Made by a program: the position numbers and the translations under genes | Notes under the pieces: generated by a model | The model's input: the letters and a program-made list of their open reading frames with translations, nothing else | Told to the model about the DNA's origin: nothing | The model's database searches: none | Origin: Agromyces sp. 3263 | GTDB lineage: Bacteria > Actinomycetota > Actinomycetes > Actinomycetales > Microbacteriaceae | Length of the DNA: 64,000 nucleotides | Direction of reading: 5' to 3' | NCBI RefSeq assembly: GCF_031456545.1 | Contig: NZ_JAVDUV010000001.1 | Location: forward strand, 1,550,001-1,614,000 | Shown: in pieces, positions 42,927 through 50,797 of the stretch | Numbering within the stretch: position 1 is the first letter of the stretch | Layout of the letters: each line of letters starts with the position of its first letter

Positions 42927-44165
42927 ATGTGGTGGACCAAGAAGAAGGAACCGTCGCCTGATGACGCCGACGCGGCGGCCGATGCGGCGGAGGTGGCAGC
43001 GGCGCAGGCCGCGGTCGAGGACTCGACGTCGAAGCACCGCAACGCGTTCATCCTCATGGGCATCGGGGGCGCCGCCCTCGCGACGTTCGGCATCGCCGCC
43101 ATCTCGGGCATCTTCGGCCCCGTGTTCTTCGCCCTCGTGCTCACGATCTGCGTGCACCCCTTGCGGGTCTGGCTCGAGAAGCGCGGCGTGCCGCGCGGCA
43201 TCGCCACCGGATCGGTCATCACCGCCGTGACGCTGCTGCTCCTCGGTTTCGGATACCTCGTGCTCGTCGCGTTCGGGCAGTTCGCCGAACTGCTTCCGCA
43301 GTTCAAGCCCCAGATCGTGGCCTTCGGGCAGGACGTGGCCGCGTGGCTCTCCTCGATCGGCATCACCTCCACCGAGCTCAGCGACGTGGCCGCCGGGTTC
43401 GATCCGGGGCAGCTGGTCGGGTTCGTCGGCGGCCTGGTCGGTGGCCTCACGGGCTGGATCACCCTACTCGTCATCCTCTTCACCATGCTGCTCCTCATGG
43501 CGATGGACGCCGGATTCGTGCCGACCGTGCTGCGCGAGCTCTACACCGTGCGACCGCTCGTGGCCGTCTCGCTGGTGAGCTACGGCAGCAACGTGCGACG
43601 GTACATGGTCGTCACGACGGTGCTCGGAATCGCGCAGGGCATCGTCAACTGGATCGCGCTGCTCATCCTCCAGGTGCCCGGCGCGTTCATCTGGGGACTG
43701 CTCGCGTTCGTCTGCTCGTTCATCCCCAACATCGGCTACTTCATCGCGATCGTCCCGCCGATCATCTTCGGCGCGCTCGTGGGCGGCTGGCCCACCGTGA
43801 TCGCCGTCATCGTCGTCTACGGGGTCATCAACGCCGTCATCCAGTCGGTCATCCAGCCGCGAGTCGTCGGCAAGGCCGTGAACCTCAGCCAGACCATCAC
43901 GTTCTTCTCCGTGCTGTTCTGGGCCGTGGTCATCGGGCCGATCGGGGCGATCCTCGCGATTCCCCTGACGTTGATCGTGCGCCTGGTCCTCGTCGACACC
44001 AATCCGTCGATGGCCTGGATCCGTCCGATGCTCGGCGAGCTCGACCAGACGAGGGAGATCATGGCGCAGTTCGACGCCGAGGCGAAGGCGGCCCGTAAGG
44101 CACGCAGGGCCGAGAAGCGCGCGGCCGGCGGCGGGGACTCGGCGACGACGGGCGCGCCCGCGTAG
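42927..44165 (+). CDS. AI-2E transporter (PerM) family protein
   Basis: 412 residues, about eight TM helices. PNIGYFIAIVPPIIFGALVGG and QPRVVGKAVNLSQTITFFS are signature motifs of the AI-2E/PerM family, which exports or conducts small molecules or Na+/Li+ in characterised cases. An Ala/Asp-rich N-terminal tail and a Lys/Arg-rich C-terminal tail are cytosolic. ATG 42927 is used with CGGAG seven bases before it; a TAGGGT box at 42878 gives a short leader. An in-frame GTG at 42882 overlaps that box. Confidence 0.85.
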   Translation: MWWTKKKEPSPDDADAAADAAEVAAAQAAVEDSTSKHRNAFILMGIGGAALATFGIAAISGIFGPVFFALVLTICVHPLRVWLEKRGVPRGIATGSVITAVTLLLLGFGYLVLVAFGQFAELLPQFKPQIVAFGQDVAAWLSSIGITSTELSDVAAGFDPGQLVGFVGGLVGGLTGWITLLVILFTMLLLMAMDAGFVPTVLRELYTVRPLVAVSLVSYGSNVRRYMVVTTVLGIAQGIVNWIALLILQVPGAFIWGLLAFVCSFIPNIGYFIAIVPPIIFGALVGGWPTVIAVIVVYGVINAVIQSVIQPRVVGKAVNLSQTITFFSVLFWAVVIGPIGAILAIPLTLIVRLVLVDTNPSMAWIRPMLGELDQTREIMAQFDAEAKAARKARRAEKRAAGGGDSATTGAPA

Positions 44166-44186
44166 GGCAGTCGGAGCAGCTCCAGC

Positions 44187-45032
44187 TCAGTGCCGCACGC
44201 GGGACGAGAGCAGGATGTCTGCCGGCTCCTCGATGCGCCGCCACCCCAGCTCGGTGACCGCTTTCGGCATGCGGTCGGCCGCGATGAGGTCGGGCATGAC
44301 GAGCCCCGTGGCGGCGGCGATGTCGGCGATCGGAACCTGGAACGTGCGGAACGGGCCGAGCGGAGGCGCCTCGCCCGCCGACGGCTCGCGCACCGAGCCC
44401 GTGTCGACCAGGGGGGTCTGGTCGACGACGAAGCCCACGGCGGCGAGGGCTCCCGTGTCGCCATGCTCCGACCCGTCACCGTCGGTGTTCCATGCCGCGA
44501 TCTTCCAGAACCGCAGTGGCACGCGGATGCCGCGATACGGCGGATCTCCATCGCCGAGCACCGGCGCGGTGAACACGCTGAGCCGCTGGCGGTGCGCCCG
44601 CGCGTGCTCCAGCACGTGGTCTTCGAGGCCGAGCCACAGCTCCTTCGACTGGTTGAAGCCCGACGCCTGCGGCGCCGCGTTCGTGTAGCGGAACGTGTCG
44701 GAGTTGGCGCGGGCGGCGACCTCGGGCGGACCCCACACCGGATCGCGCCGGCGAACGAGGTGGCCGCGGTCGAGGTCGTTGTCGGCGTACACGAGCGGGC
44801 CGGCCTGCCAGTCGATGGGGATCCGGTCGTCGAACTGCCACCGGTCGCCGCGCTCGAGCTCGACGAGCGCGGCACCATCGACGTTGACGCCCGTGACCCG
44901 CGCGAACCGGCGCACGGTGTCGAGCACCACGGTGAAGTGCACCGAGTCGAGCTCGACGGATGCCGCGGCATCCGCTTCGGGCACTCGCGGCAGCGGAGCC
45001 GCCACCCCCAGGAATTGCGCGTCGAAGCCCAT
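44187..45032 (-). CDS. DRGH-type DNA/RNA non-specific endonuclease, copy 1
   Basis: 281 residues. DNDLDRGHLVRR with His91 and TNAAPQ with Asn118, then FNQSKELWLGLED, match the beta-beta-alpha-metal NUC fold of Serratia-type nucleases (DRGH His as base, Asn for the metal). No signal peptide, so either cytosolic or exported by another route. The paralogue at 47117 matches over nearly the whole length. It is divergent from the alkylsulfatase. Start ATG 45032; a weak TCGAGT box lies six bases before it. Such unusual unsignalled nucleases could be toxins, defence or nutrition enzymes; not resolved. Confidence 0.85.
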   Translation of the reverse strand: MGFDAQFLGVAAPLPRVPEADAAASVELDSVHFTVVLDTVRRFARVTGVNVDGAALVELERGDRWQFDDRIPIDWQAGPLVYADNDLDRGHLVRRRDPVWGPPEVAARANSDTFRYTNAAPQASGFNQSKELWLGLEDHVLEHARAHRQRLSVFTAPVLGDGDPPYRGIRVPLRFWKIAAWNTDGDGSEHGDTGALAAVGFVVDQTPLVDTGSVREPSAGEAPPLGPFRTFQVPIADIAAATGLVMPDLIAADRMPKAVTELGWRRIEEPADILLSSRVRH

Positions 45033-45159
45033 GCGCCCACTCGACCACGGCCCGCTGACAATCCGGCCGGAGTTCACGTTCGGGATGTGGACGCGACCAC
45101 GGCCGCGACGTGAGAATGGGCGGACGGGCGATGGCCGCCCGCGAGCGGGGGGATGCGCG

Positions 45160-47031
45160 ATGTCGAACACGACCGAGAACGACCACGACCAGCAGGACGG
45201 CGCCGACCCGGCCTTCCCGTACGCCGACCGACGCGACTTCGAGGATGCGCGCCGTGGCTTCATCGCCACCATCGAGCCCGCCGTCATCCGCGGCGCCGAC
45301 GGCAGCGTGGTGTACGACATCGACTCGTTCCGGTTCCTCGACGGCGAAGGGTCGCCCGCGGTGCATCCGAGCCTCTGGCGACAGTCGCAGCTGGTGCAGC
45401 AGCACGGCCTCTTCGAGGTCGTCGAGGGCATCTACCAGGTCCGCAACTTCGACCTGTCGAACATCACGTTCGTCGAGGGCGACACGGGCGTCATCGTCAT
45501 CGACCCGCTGATCTCCACCGAGACCGCCGCGGCGGCGCTCGCCCTGTATCGCGAGCACCGCGGCGAGAAGCCCGTGGTCGCCGTGATCTACACGCACTCT
45601 CACATCGACCACTTCGGGGGCGTCAAGGGCGTCGTCTCGCAGGCGGAGGTCGACGCGGGTGTCCCGGTGATCGCACCGGCCGGATTCCTCGAGCACGCGA
45701 TCTCCGAGAACGTCTACGCCGGCACCGCCATGGGCCGCCGCGCCGCGTACATGTACGGCGCGGCCCTCCCGCGCGGCGAGCGCGGCAGCGTCGGCGCCGG
45801 CCTCGGGCAGTCGACGTCGAACGGCACGGTCACGCTCATCGCGCCCACCGTGTACGTGACGCGAACGGGCGAGGAGCACACGATCGACGGCGTGCGCATC
45901 GTGTTCCAGATGGCGCCAGGCACCGAGGCGCCGTCGGAGATGCACTTCTTCTTCCCCGATCGCAAGGCGCTCTGCATGGCCGAGAACGCCACGCACACGC
46001 TGCACAACCTGCTCACGCTCCGCGGAGCGGTGGTGCGCGACCCGCACGCGTGGGCCGGCTACCTGACCGAGGCGATCGAGACGTTCGCGGGCGAGGCCGA
46101 GGTCGCGTTCGCGTCGCACCACTGGCCGACCTGGGGCACCGAGCACATCGCCGAGTTCCTCTCCACCCAGCGCGACCTCTACGCCTACCTGCACGACCAG
46201 ACGCTGCGGCTCCTCAACCAGGGCTACACCGGCACCGAGATCGCCGAGTTGATCGAGCTGCCGCCGGCCATCGAGGCGGCCTGGAACACCCACGGCTACT
46301 ACGGCTCGGTGAGCCACAACGTGAAGGCGATCTACCAGCGCTACATGGGCTGGTACGACGGCAACCCGTCGCACCTCTGGCAGCACACGCCGGTCGAGGC
46401 GGGCACGCGGTACGTCGAGTTCATGGGCGGGGCGGACGCGGTGGTCGAGAAGGCGCGCGGTTCGCTCGAGTCGGGCGACCTTCGGTGGGCGGCCCAGGTG
46501 CTCGATCACGTCGTGTTCGCGCAGCCCGATCATGAGGGCGCGAAGGCGCTGCTCTCGGAGGTGCTCGAGCAACTCGGCTTCGGCAGTGAGAACGGCACCT
46601 GGCGGGCCGCCTACCTCTCGGGTTCGATGGAGCTGCGCGGCGCCGCGTTCGGCACGCCCACGAATCCCGCGGCCGCCGACCTCCTCGCCCAGCTCACGCC
46701 GGAGCTCTTCTTCGATGCGATCGCGGTGCAGGTCGACGGGCCGAGGGCGTGGGACCTCGACCTCGCGACGAGGTGGACCTTCCCCGACCACGACGGCGAG
46801 ACCTACCGGGTGACGTTGCGGAACGGCGTGCTCACCGCCGCCCGCGACGGCAAGGGCGAGGTCTCGCTCACGGTGACCGTGCCGAAGTCGGCCCTCGGCG
46901 GTCTCGCGACGGGAGACGTGCAGGCGGCGATGGCCGGCGGCCTCCTGCTCGACGGCGACGCGAGCGTGCTCCAGTCGGTGCTCGGCGTGCTCGACCCCGG
47001 CGACCCGAACTTCAACATCGTCACGCCCTGA
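45160..47031 (+). CDS. Alkyl/aryl-sulfatase with metallo-beta-lactamase fold (SdsA-like)
   Basis: 623 residues, no signal peptide. The zinc motif THSHIDHFGG (THxHxDH) is in the N-terminal beta-lactamase domain, with ASHHWP and HTLHNLL metal ligands further on; the dimerisation helices and the C-terminal sterol-carrier-like domain (about 500-623) follow. This architecture hydrolyses dodecyl sulfate and other alkyl sulfates. A GGGGGG site lies eight bases before the ATG. It sits between two paralogous nuclease genes on the other strand. Confidence 0.92.
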   Translation: MSNTTENDHDQQDGADPAFPYADRRDFEDARRGFIATIEPAVIRGADGSVVYDIDSFRFLDGEGSPAVHPSLWRQSQLVQQHGLFEVVEGIYQVRNFDLSNITFVEGDTGVIVIDPLISTETAAAALALYREHRGEKPVVAVIYTHSHIDHFGGVKGVVSQAEVDAGVPVIAPAGFLEHAISENVYAGTAMGRRAAYMYGAALPRGERGSVGAGLGQSTSNGTVTLIAPTVYVTRTGEEHTIDGVRIVFQMAPGTEAPSEMHFFFPDRKALCMAENATHTLHNLLTLRGAVVRDPHAWAGYLTEAIETFAGEAEVAFASHHWPTWGTEHIAEFLSTQRDLYAYLHDQTLRLLNQGYTGTEIAELIELPPAIEAAWNTHGYYGSVSHNVKAIYQRYMGWYDGNPSHLWQHTPVEAGTRYVEFMGGADAVVEKARGSLESGDLRWAAQVLDHVVFAQPDHEGAKALLSEVLEQLGFGSENGTWRAAYLSGSMELRGAAFGTPTNPAAADLLAQLTPELFFDAIAVQVDGPRAWDLDLATRWTFPDHDGETYRVTLRNGVLTAARDGKGEVSLTVTVPKSALGGLATGDVQAAMAGGLLLDGDASVLQSVLGVLDPGDPNFNIVTP

Positions 47032-47076
47032 CGAGCCCGGTCCGGGCCTTACGGACTCGGGCGCGAGCATGACAGC

Positions 47077-47109
47077 ACGGATGCCGCGGCCGCGCGCCGC
47101 GGCATCCGT
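47077..47109. terminator. Perfect 14-bp hairpin of the GGATGCC word between convergent genes
   Basis: ACGGATGCCGCGGC (47077-47090), loop CGCGC, GCCGCGGCATCCGT (47096-47109). It lies 45 bases past the sulfatase stop and 7 bases past the end of the convergent nuclease gene, so it likely works in both directions. Confidence 0.75.
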
Positions 47110-47116
47110 CTGCCGT

Positions 47117-47959
47117 TCACAACAGGATGTCGTCGGCGCTCGTGAGCTCGCGCATCGCCGGCACGCCTCGGGGAAGGCTCTCGGCCTCGATGAGGTCGGG
47201 CATGGCGAGTCCGGTGAGCTCGGCAATCGCGGCGACCCGCACCTGGAAGGTGCGGAACGGTCCGAGCGGCGGCGGCGCGCCCAGTTCGCGCGGCAGGAGG
47301 TCGACGTCGACGAGCGGCGACTGGTCGACGAGGAATCCGGTCGTCGCGAGCGCCTCACCCGTGCTCCACGCGGCGACCTTCCAGAACCGCAACGGGATCC
47401 GGATGCCCCGATACGGCGGATCGTCGGCGGCGAGCACCGGGCCCGTGAACACGCTGAGCTTCAGCTGGTGCGCCCGCGCGTGCTCGAGCACGTGGTCCTC
47501 GAGTCCGACCCACAGCTCGTGGCCCTGGTTGAAGTCCGACGCCTGCGGGGCGGCATTGGTGAAGTGGAAGGTGGCGTCGTTCGCGCGGGCCGCGACGTCA
47601 GGCTCGCCCCAGACGGGGTCGTTGCGCCGCACGAGGTGGCCCCGGTCGAGGTCGTTGTCGGCGTAGACCTCCGGACCGGCCTGCAGCTCCTCGGGGATCC
47701 GCTCGTCGAACACCCAGCGGTCGCCGCGCGGCACCTTCGCCAGGCGCGCGCCGTCGATGTTCACCGCGGTCACCGCCGCGAGCCGCCGGGTCGTGTCGAG
47801 CACCACGGAGAAGTGCTCGTAGGCGAGTTCGACGGATGCCGCGGCCTGCACGTCGCCGAGACGCGGCATGTTCGCCGGCACGCCCAGGAACGCCGCGTCG
47901 AAGCCGGACGCCGTCGCCGCCGCGACCGGAGCGTTCGGGATCACGGGCTCGGGGTTCAT
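47117..47959 (-). CDS. DRGH-type DNA/RNA non-specific endonuclease, copy 2
   Basis: 280 residues. Same domain as copy 1: DNDLDRGHLVRRNDPVWG with His108 and TNAAPQASDFNQGHELWVGL. By eye well over half the residues match copy 1, with this copy having a longer N-terminus (MNPEPVIPNAP). AGGAGG lies five bases before the ATG, a much stronger ribosome site than for copy 1. No signal peptide. It is divergent from the PLP decarboxylase with a 264-base gap. Duplicate copies flanking the sulfatase suggest a local duplication. Confidence 0.85.
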   Translation of the reverse strand: MNPEPVIPNAPVAAATASGFDAAFLGVPANMPRLGDVQAAASVELAYEHFSVVLDTTRRLAAVTAVNIDGARLAKVPRGDRWVFDERIPEELQAGPEVYADNDLDRGHLVRRNDPVWGEPDVAARANDATFHFTNAAPQASDFNQGHELWVGLEDHVLEHARAHQLKLSVFTGPVLAADDPPYRGIRIPLRFWKVAAWSTGEALATTGFLVDQSPLVDVDLLPRELGAPPPLGPFRTFQVRVAAIAELTGLAMPDLIEAESLPRGVPAMRELTSADDILL

Positions 47960-48156
47960 GGCATCCTCCTCGTTCCCCTCCGTTCGTGAGGGTTCCTCGC
48001 TCCCGGTATACCCTCCCAGAGGGCGCGCGGCATCAGGGACCGCCCCGAGCCGCTGGAGCGCCCGGATCGATCCATTGATGACTTCCTGCGTTGCCGGCCG
48101 CTTCGACGCATCAGTTGTGCACACGTGGTCGGTTTCATTGCGCGATTTTGCGAATC

Positions 48157-48196
48157 GGCCTCATCGTGTGCAACGCTTTTCAGCGGCCTCATCGTG
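48157..48196. promoter_or_regulatory. Direct repeat CGGCCTCATCGTG before the PLP decarboxylase
   Basis: CGGCCTCATCGTG occurs at 48157-48169 and 48184-48196, a 27-base period, ending 27 bases before the ATG. It may be a regulator site over or next to the promoter, or a leader element. The remainder of the 264-base gap (47960-48223) holds nothing I can name. Confidence 0.45.
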
Positions 48197-48223
48197 CCGA
48201 TTCTCCGAGAGGAACCCCTCACC

Positions 48224-49609
48224 ATGACCGTAGACCTGCCCGAGGCGCGCATGCACGCGACCTCCGAGGAGACCACGCGCCTCGTCGACCTCGTGCTCGA
48301 CTACTCCCGCCGGCGCATGCTCGCCACCGACACCCCGCTCGACAAGCCGATCTCGGCCTTCGAGCTCAACCGGCTCGCCGGGCGCACCATCGACGAGCAC
48401 GGCATCGGCGCGACCCGCGCCCTGTCGCTGTTCGAGCACGTGCTGGCGCCGGCCTGCATCACCACCGATCACCCCGGTTACCTGTCGTTCATCCCGACCG
48501 CCCCGACGAAGGCGGCCATCGCGTTCGACCTCGTCGTGTCGGCCAGTGCCCTCTACGGCGGCTCCTGGCTCGAGGGCGCCGGTGCCGTGCACGCCGAGAA
48601 CGAGGTCCTCGCCTGGCTCGCGAACGAGTTCGGGCTCCCGGCCACCGCCGGCGGCGTCTTCGTGCAGGGCGGCACCCTCGGCAACCTCTCGGCGCTCGTC
48701 GCCGCGCGTGAACACGCACGGCTCGCCGTGCACGACGCCGGCGCGGAGATGCCCTCGCGGTGGAAGATCGTGTGCAGCGCCGAGGCGCACTCCTCCATCG
48801 CCTCGGCCGCCCGGGTCATGGACGTCGACGTCCTGCCGGTGCGCCCGGGCGACGACGGGATGCTGCGGGGCGACGCCGTGCGTGCCGCACTCGAGGAGCA
48901 CGGGGCATCCGTCTTCGCCGTGGTCGCCACCGCCGGCTCCACGAACTTCGGCATCGTCGACGACGTGGCGTCGATCGCAGCGCTCAAGCGCGACTTCGAG
49001 TTCTGGCTGCATGTCGACGGCGCCTACGGCCTCGCCGCCATGCTGTCGCCGCTCGCGCGGCACCGGTTCGCGGGCGTCGAGCACGCGGACTCGGTCATCG
49101 TCGATCCGCACAAGTGGCTCTTCGCCCCGTTCGACGCGTGCGCCCTCATCTACCGCGATCCCGAGACCGGCCGCCGCGCGCACACGCAGCATGCGGAGTA
49201 CCTCGACACCCTCACCGAGACCAGCGAGTGGAGCCCGTCCGACTATGCCGCGCACCTCACCCGCCGCGCCCGCGGCCTGCCGCTGTGGTTCTCACTCGCC
49301 ACGCACGGGGGCAGCGCCTACCGCGAGGCGATCTCGAGCTCGATCCAGCTGGCCCAGGACATCGCCCGCGAGATCGAGTCGCGCGACGGGCTGCGCCTGG
49401 TGCGCGACCCGCAGTTGTCCGTCGTGGTCTTCGAGCGCGAGGGCTGGTCGAAGGCCGACTACGACGCCTGGTCGGCCCGCCTCCTCGACGAGCAGCGCGC
49501 CTTCGTCACGCCGAGCTCGCACGGCGGCCGGCCGAACACGCGCTTCGCGATCGTGAACCCGACGACGACGTTCGAGCGGCTCGTGGAGATCCTCGACTCG
49601 ATGGCCTGA
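48224..49609 (+). CDS. PLP-dependent amino acid decarboxylase (group II)
   Basis: 461 residues. The PLP lysine is Lys297 in VDPHKWLFAPFD, with HVDGAYG holding the Asp for the pyridine nitrogen; the fold matches aromatic-amino-acid/glutamate decarboxylases. The amine it makes is not clear; the tryptophan/tyrosine/DOPA-type group is the closest. GAGAGGAA lies upstream of the ATG. It ends in a strong hairpin and is followed by an SDR on the same strand. Confidence 0.88.
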   Translation: MTVDLPEARMHATSEETTRLVDLVLDYSRRRMLATDTPLDKPISAFELNRLAGRTIDEHGIGATRALSLFEHVLAPACITTDHPGYLSFIPTAPTKAAIAFDLVVSASALYGGSWLEGAGAVHAENEVLAWLANEFGLPATAGGVFVQGGTLGNLSALVAAREHARLAVHDAGAEMPSRWKIVCSAEAHSSIASAARVMDVDVLPVRPGDDGMLRGDAVRAALEEHGASVFAVVATAGSTNFGIVDDVASIAALKRDFEFWLHVDGAYGLAAMLSPLARHRFAGVEHADSVIVDPHKWLFAPFDACALIYRDPETGRRAHTQHAEYLDTLTETSEWSPSDYAAHLTRRARGLPLWFSLATHGGSAYREAISSSIQLAQDIAREIESRDGLRLVRDPQLSVVVFEREGWSKADYDAWSARLLDEQRAFVTPSSHGGRPNTRFAIVNPTTTFERLVEILDSMA

Positions 49610-49610
49610 G

Positions 49611-49662
49611 CCGGGGAACGCGCCGGGCGCCGCCGCCCGGGCGACGCCCGGGCGTTCCCCGG
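49611..49662. terminator. Strong hairpin immediately after the decarboxylase
   Basis: CCGGGGAACGC + CCGGGC on the left (49611-49628, one-base bulge) pairs with GCCCGG + GCGTTCCCCGG on the right (49646-49662). It begins one base past the TGA and should terminate the decarboxylase transcript. Confidence 0.72.
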
Positions 49663-49755
49663 CGCTTGCCGCCGGCGCCGCCGAAGACGAGACTGGCGGC
49701 GAGCCAGGTCGGCAGCGCCCCCGGCTGAGGGTCGCTGCCGCGGGGCGGAGGACCG

Positions 49756-50619
49756 ATGAACGCGTCACAGCCCATGTCGGGTCGGATCGCCGTCGTCACC
49801 GGCGCGACCGGTGGGATCGGGAAGGCCACCGCGGCCGGCCTCGCCGCCCTTGGAGCTCGCGTCGGCATCGTCGGGAGGAGTCCCGACCGGCTCGCGGCCA
49901 CCGCCGCCGAACTCGGCGGCCTGGCCGGGTCCGGCCCGATCGACGTGTTCGCGGCCGACCTGTCGTCGCAGGAGCAGGTGCGCCGACTGGCCGCCGAACT
50001 CGAGGAGCGCTACCCGCGCATCGACGCGCTGGTCAACAACGTCGGGGGGTTCTGGGCCCACCGCCATGTCACGGCCGACGGCCTCGAGCTGACGTTCGCC
50101 CTGAACCACCTCGCGCCGTTCCTGCTCACCGGCCTCCTCATCGACCGCATGCGGGCGCACGGCGATGCCCGGGTCGTCGCCGTGGCGTCGAGCGCCGAGT
50201 CGCTCGGCCGGATCGACTTCGACGACCTCCAGGGCACGCAGCGCTACTCCGGCCAGCGGGCGTACAACCAGGCCAAGCTCGCCGACCTGCTGTTCACCTT
50301 CGAGCTGGCGCGTCGGCTTCGCGGGACCACCGTCACCGCGAACGCCGTGCACCCGGGCGTGACCCGCACGGCCTTCGGCGCCGAGGACCAGGCACGGCTC
50401 TACGCCTCGATGGGCGGCCTCGCGCGCCCGTTCATGCGCTCCCCTGAGCGCGGCGCCGATACGGTCGTCTGGGCGGCGTCGTCGCCCGAGCTCGACGGGA
50501 CGAGCGGGCAGTACTTCCATGACCGCCGCGCGAAGCGCCCGTCGCCGCGCGCGATCGACGAGACCGCCGCGAAGCGGCTCTGGCGGGTCAGCGAGGAGCT
50601 CGTCGGCCTCACCTGGTGA
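49756..50619 (+). CDS. Short-chain dehydrogenase/reductase
   Basis: 287 residues. TGATGGIGKATA binds the dinucleotide, NNVGG is the variant of the NNAG motif, and the catalytic set is Ser plus YNQAK (Tyr-x-x-x-Lys). It resembles the retinol-dehydrogenase-like group of SDRs. GGAGG lies eight bases before the ATG. Substrate not known; it is after the decarboxylase but split from it by a terminator. Confidence 0.85.
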   Translation: MNASQPMSGRIAVVTGATGGIGKATAAGLAALGARVGIVGRSPDRLAATAAELGGLAGSGPIDVFAADLSSQEQVRRLAAELEERYPRIDALVNNVGGFWAHRHVTADGLELTFALNHLAPFLLTGLLIDRMRAHGDARVVAVASSAESLGRIDFDDLQGTQRYSGQRAYNQAKLADLLFTFELARRLRGTTVTANAVHPGVTRTAFGAEDQARLYASMGGLARPFMRSPERGADTVVWAASSPELDGTSGQYFHDRRAKRPSPRAIDETAAKRLWRVSEELVGLTW

Positions 50620-50636
50620 ACGAGGATGACCCCGAC

Positions 50637-50678
50637 GGATGCCGCGAGCCGGCCTTGGTTGGCGAGCCGGCGGCATCC
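50637..50678. terminator. Imperfect hairpin with GGATGCC arms after the SDR
   Basis: GGATGCCG (50637-50644) pairs with CGGCATCC (50671-50678), with an inner CCGGC/GCCGG stem around a small bulge. Follows the SDR stop by about 18 bases. Confidence 0.5.
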
Positions 50679-50735
50679 CTGCCACCCGTTCGGAACCCCT
50701 TGCGGTCGACCGGGGTCGTGTGAGAGTTTCGAGGC

Positions 50736-50753
50736 GATGTTGACGTCAACATC
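50736..50753. promoter_or_regulatory. 18-bp perfect palindrome before GH5, LacI-type operator
   Basis: GATGTTGACGTCAACATC is perfectly symmetric. A weak promoter (TTGCGG 50700-50705, 16 bases, GAGAGT 50722-50727) would start transcription just before it, so a bound repressor would block the GH5 gene. The form TGTTGACGTCAACA is known for LacI-type repressors of glycan genes; no LacI gene is next to it. Confidence 0.68.
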
Positions 50754-50797
50754 ACGAGCCCGCGGCGCATCGACGCGTCGCGGAGGATTGGAGACCG

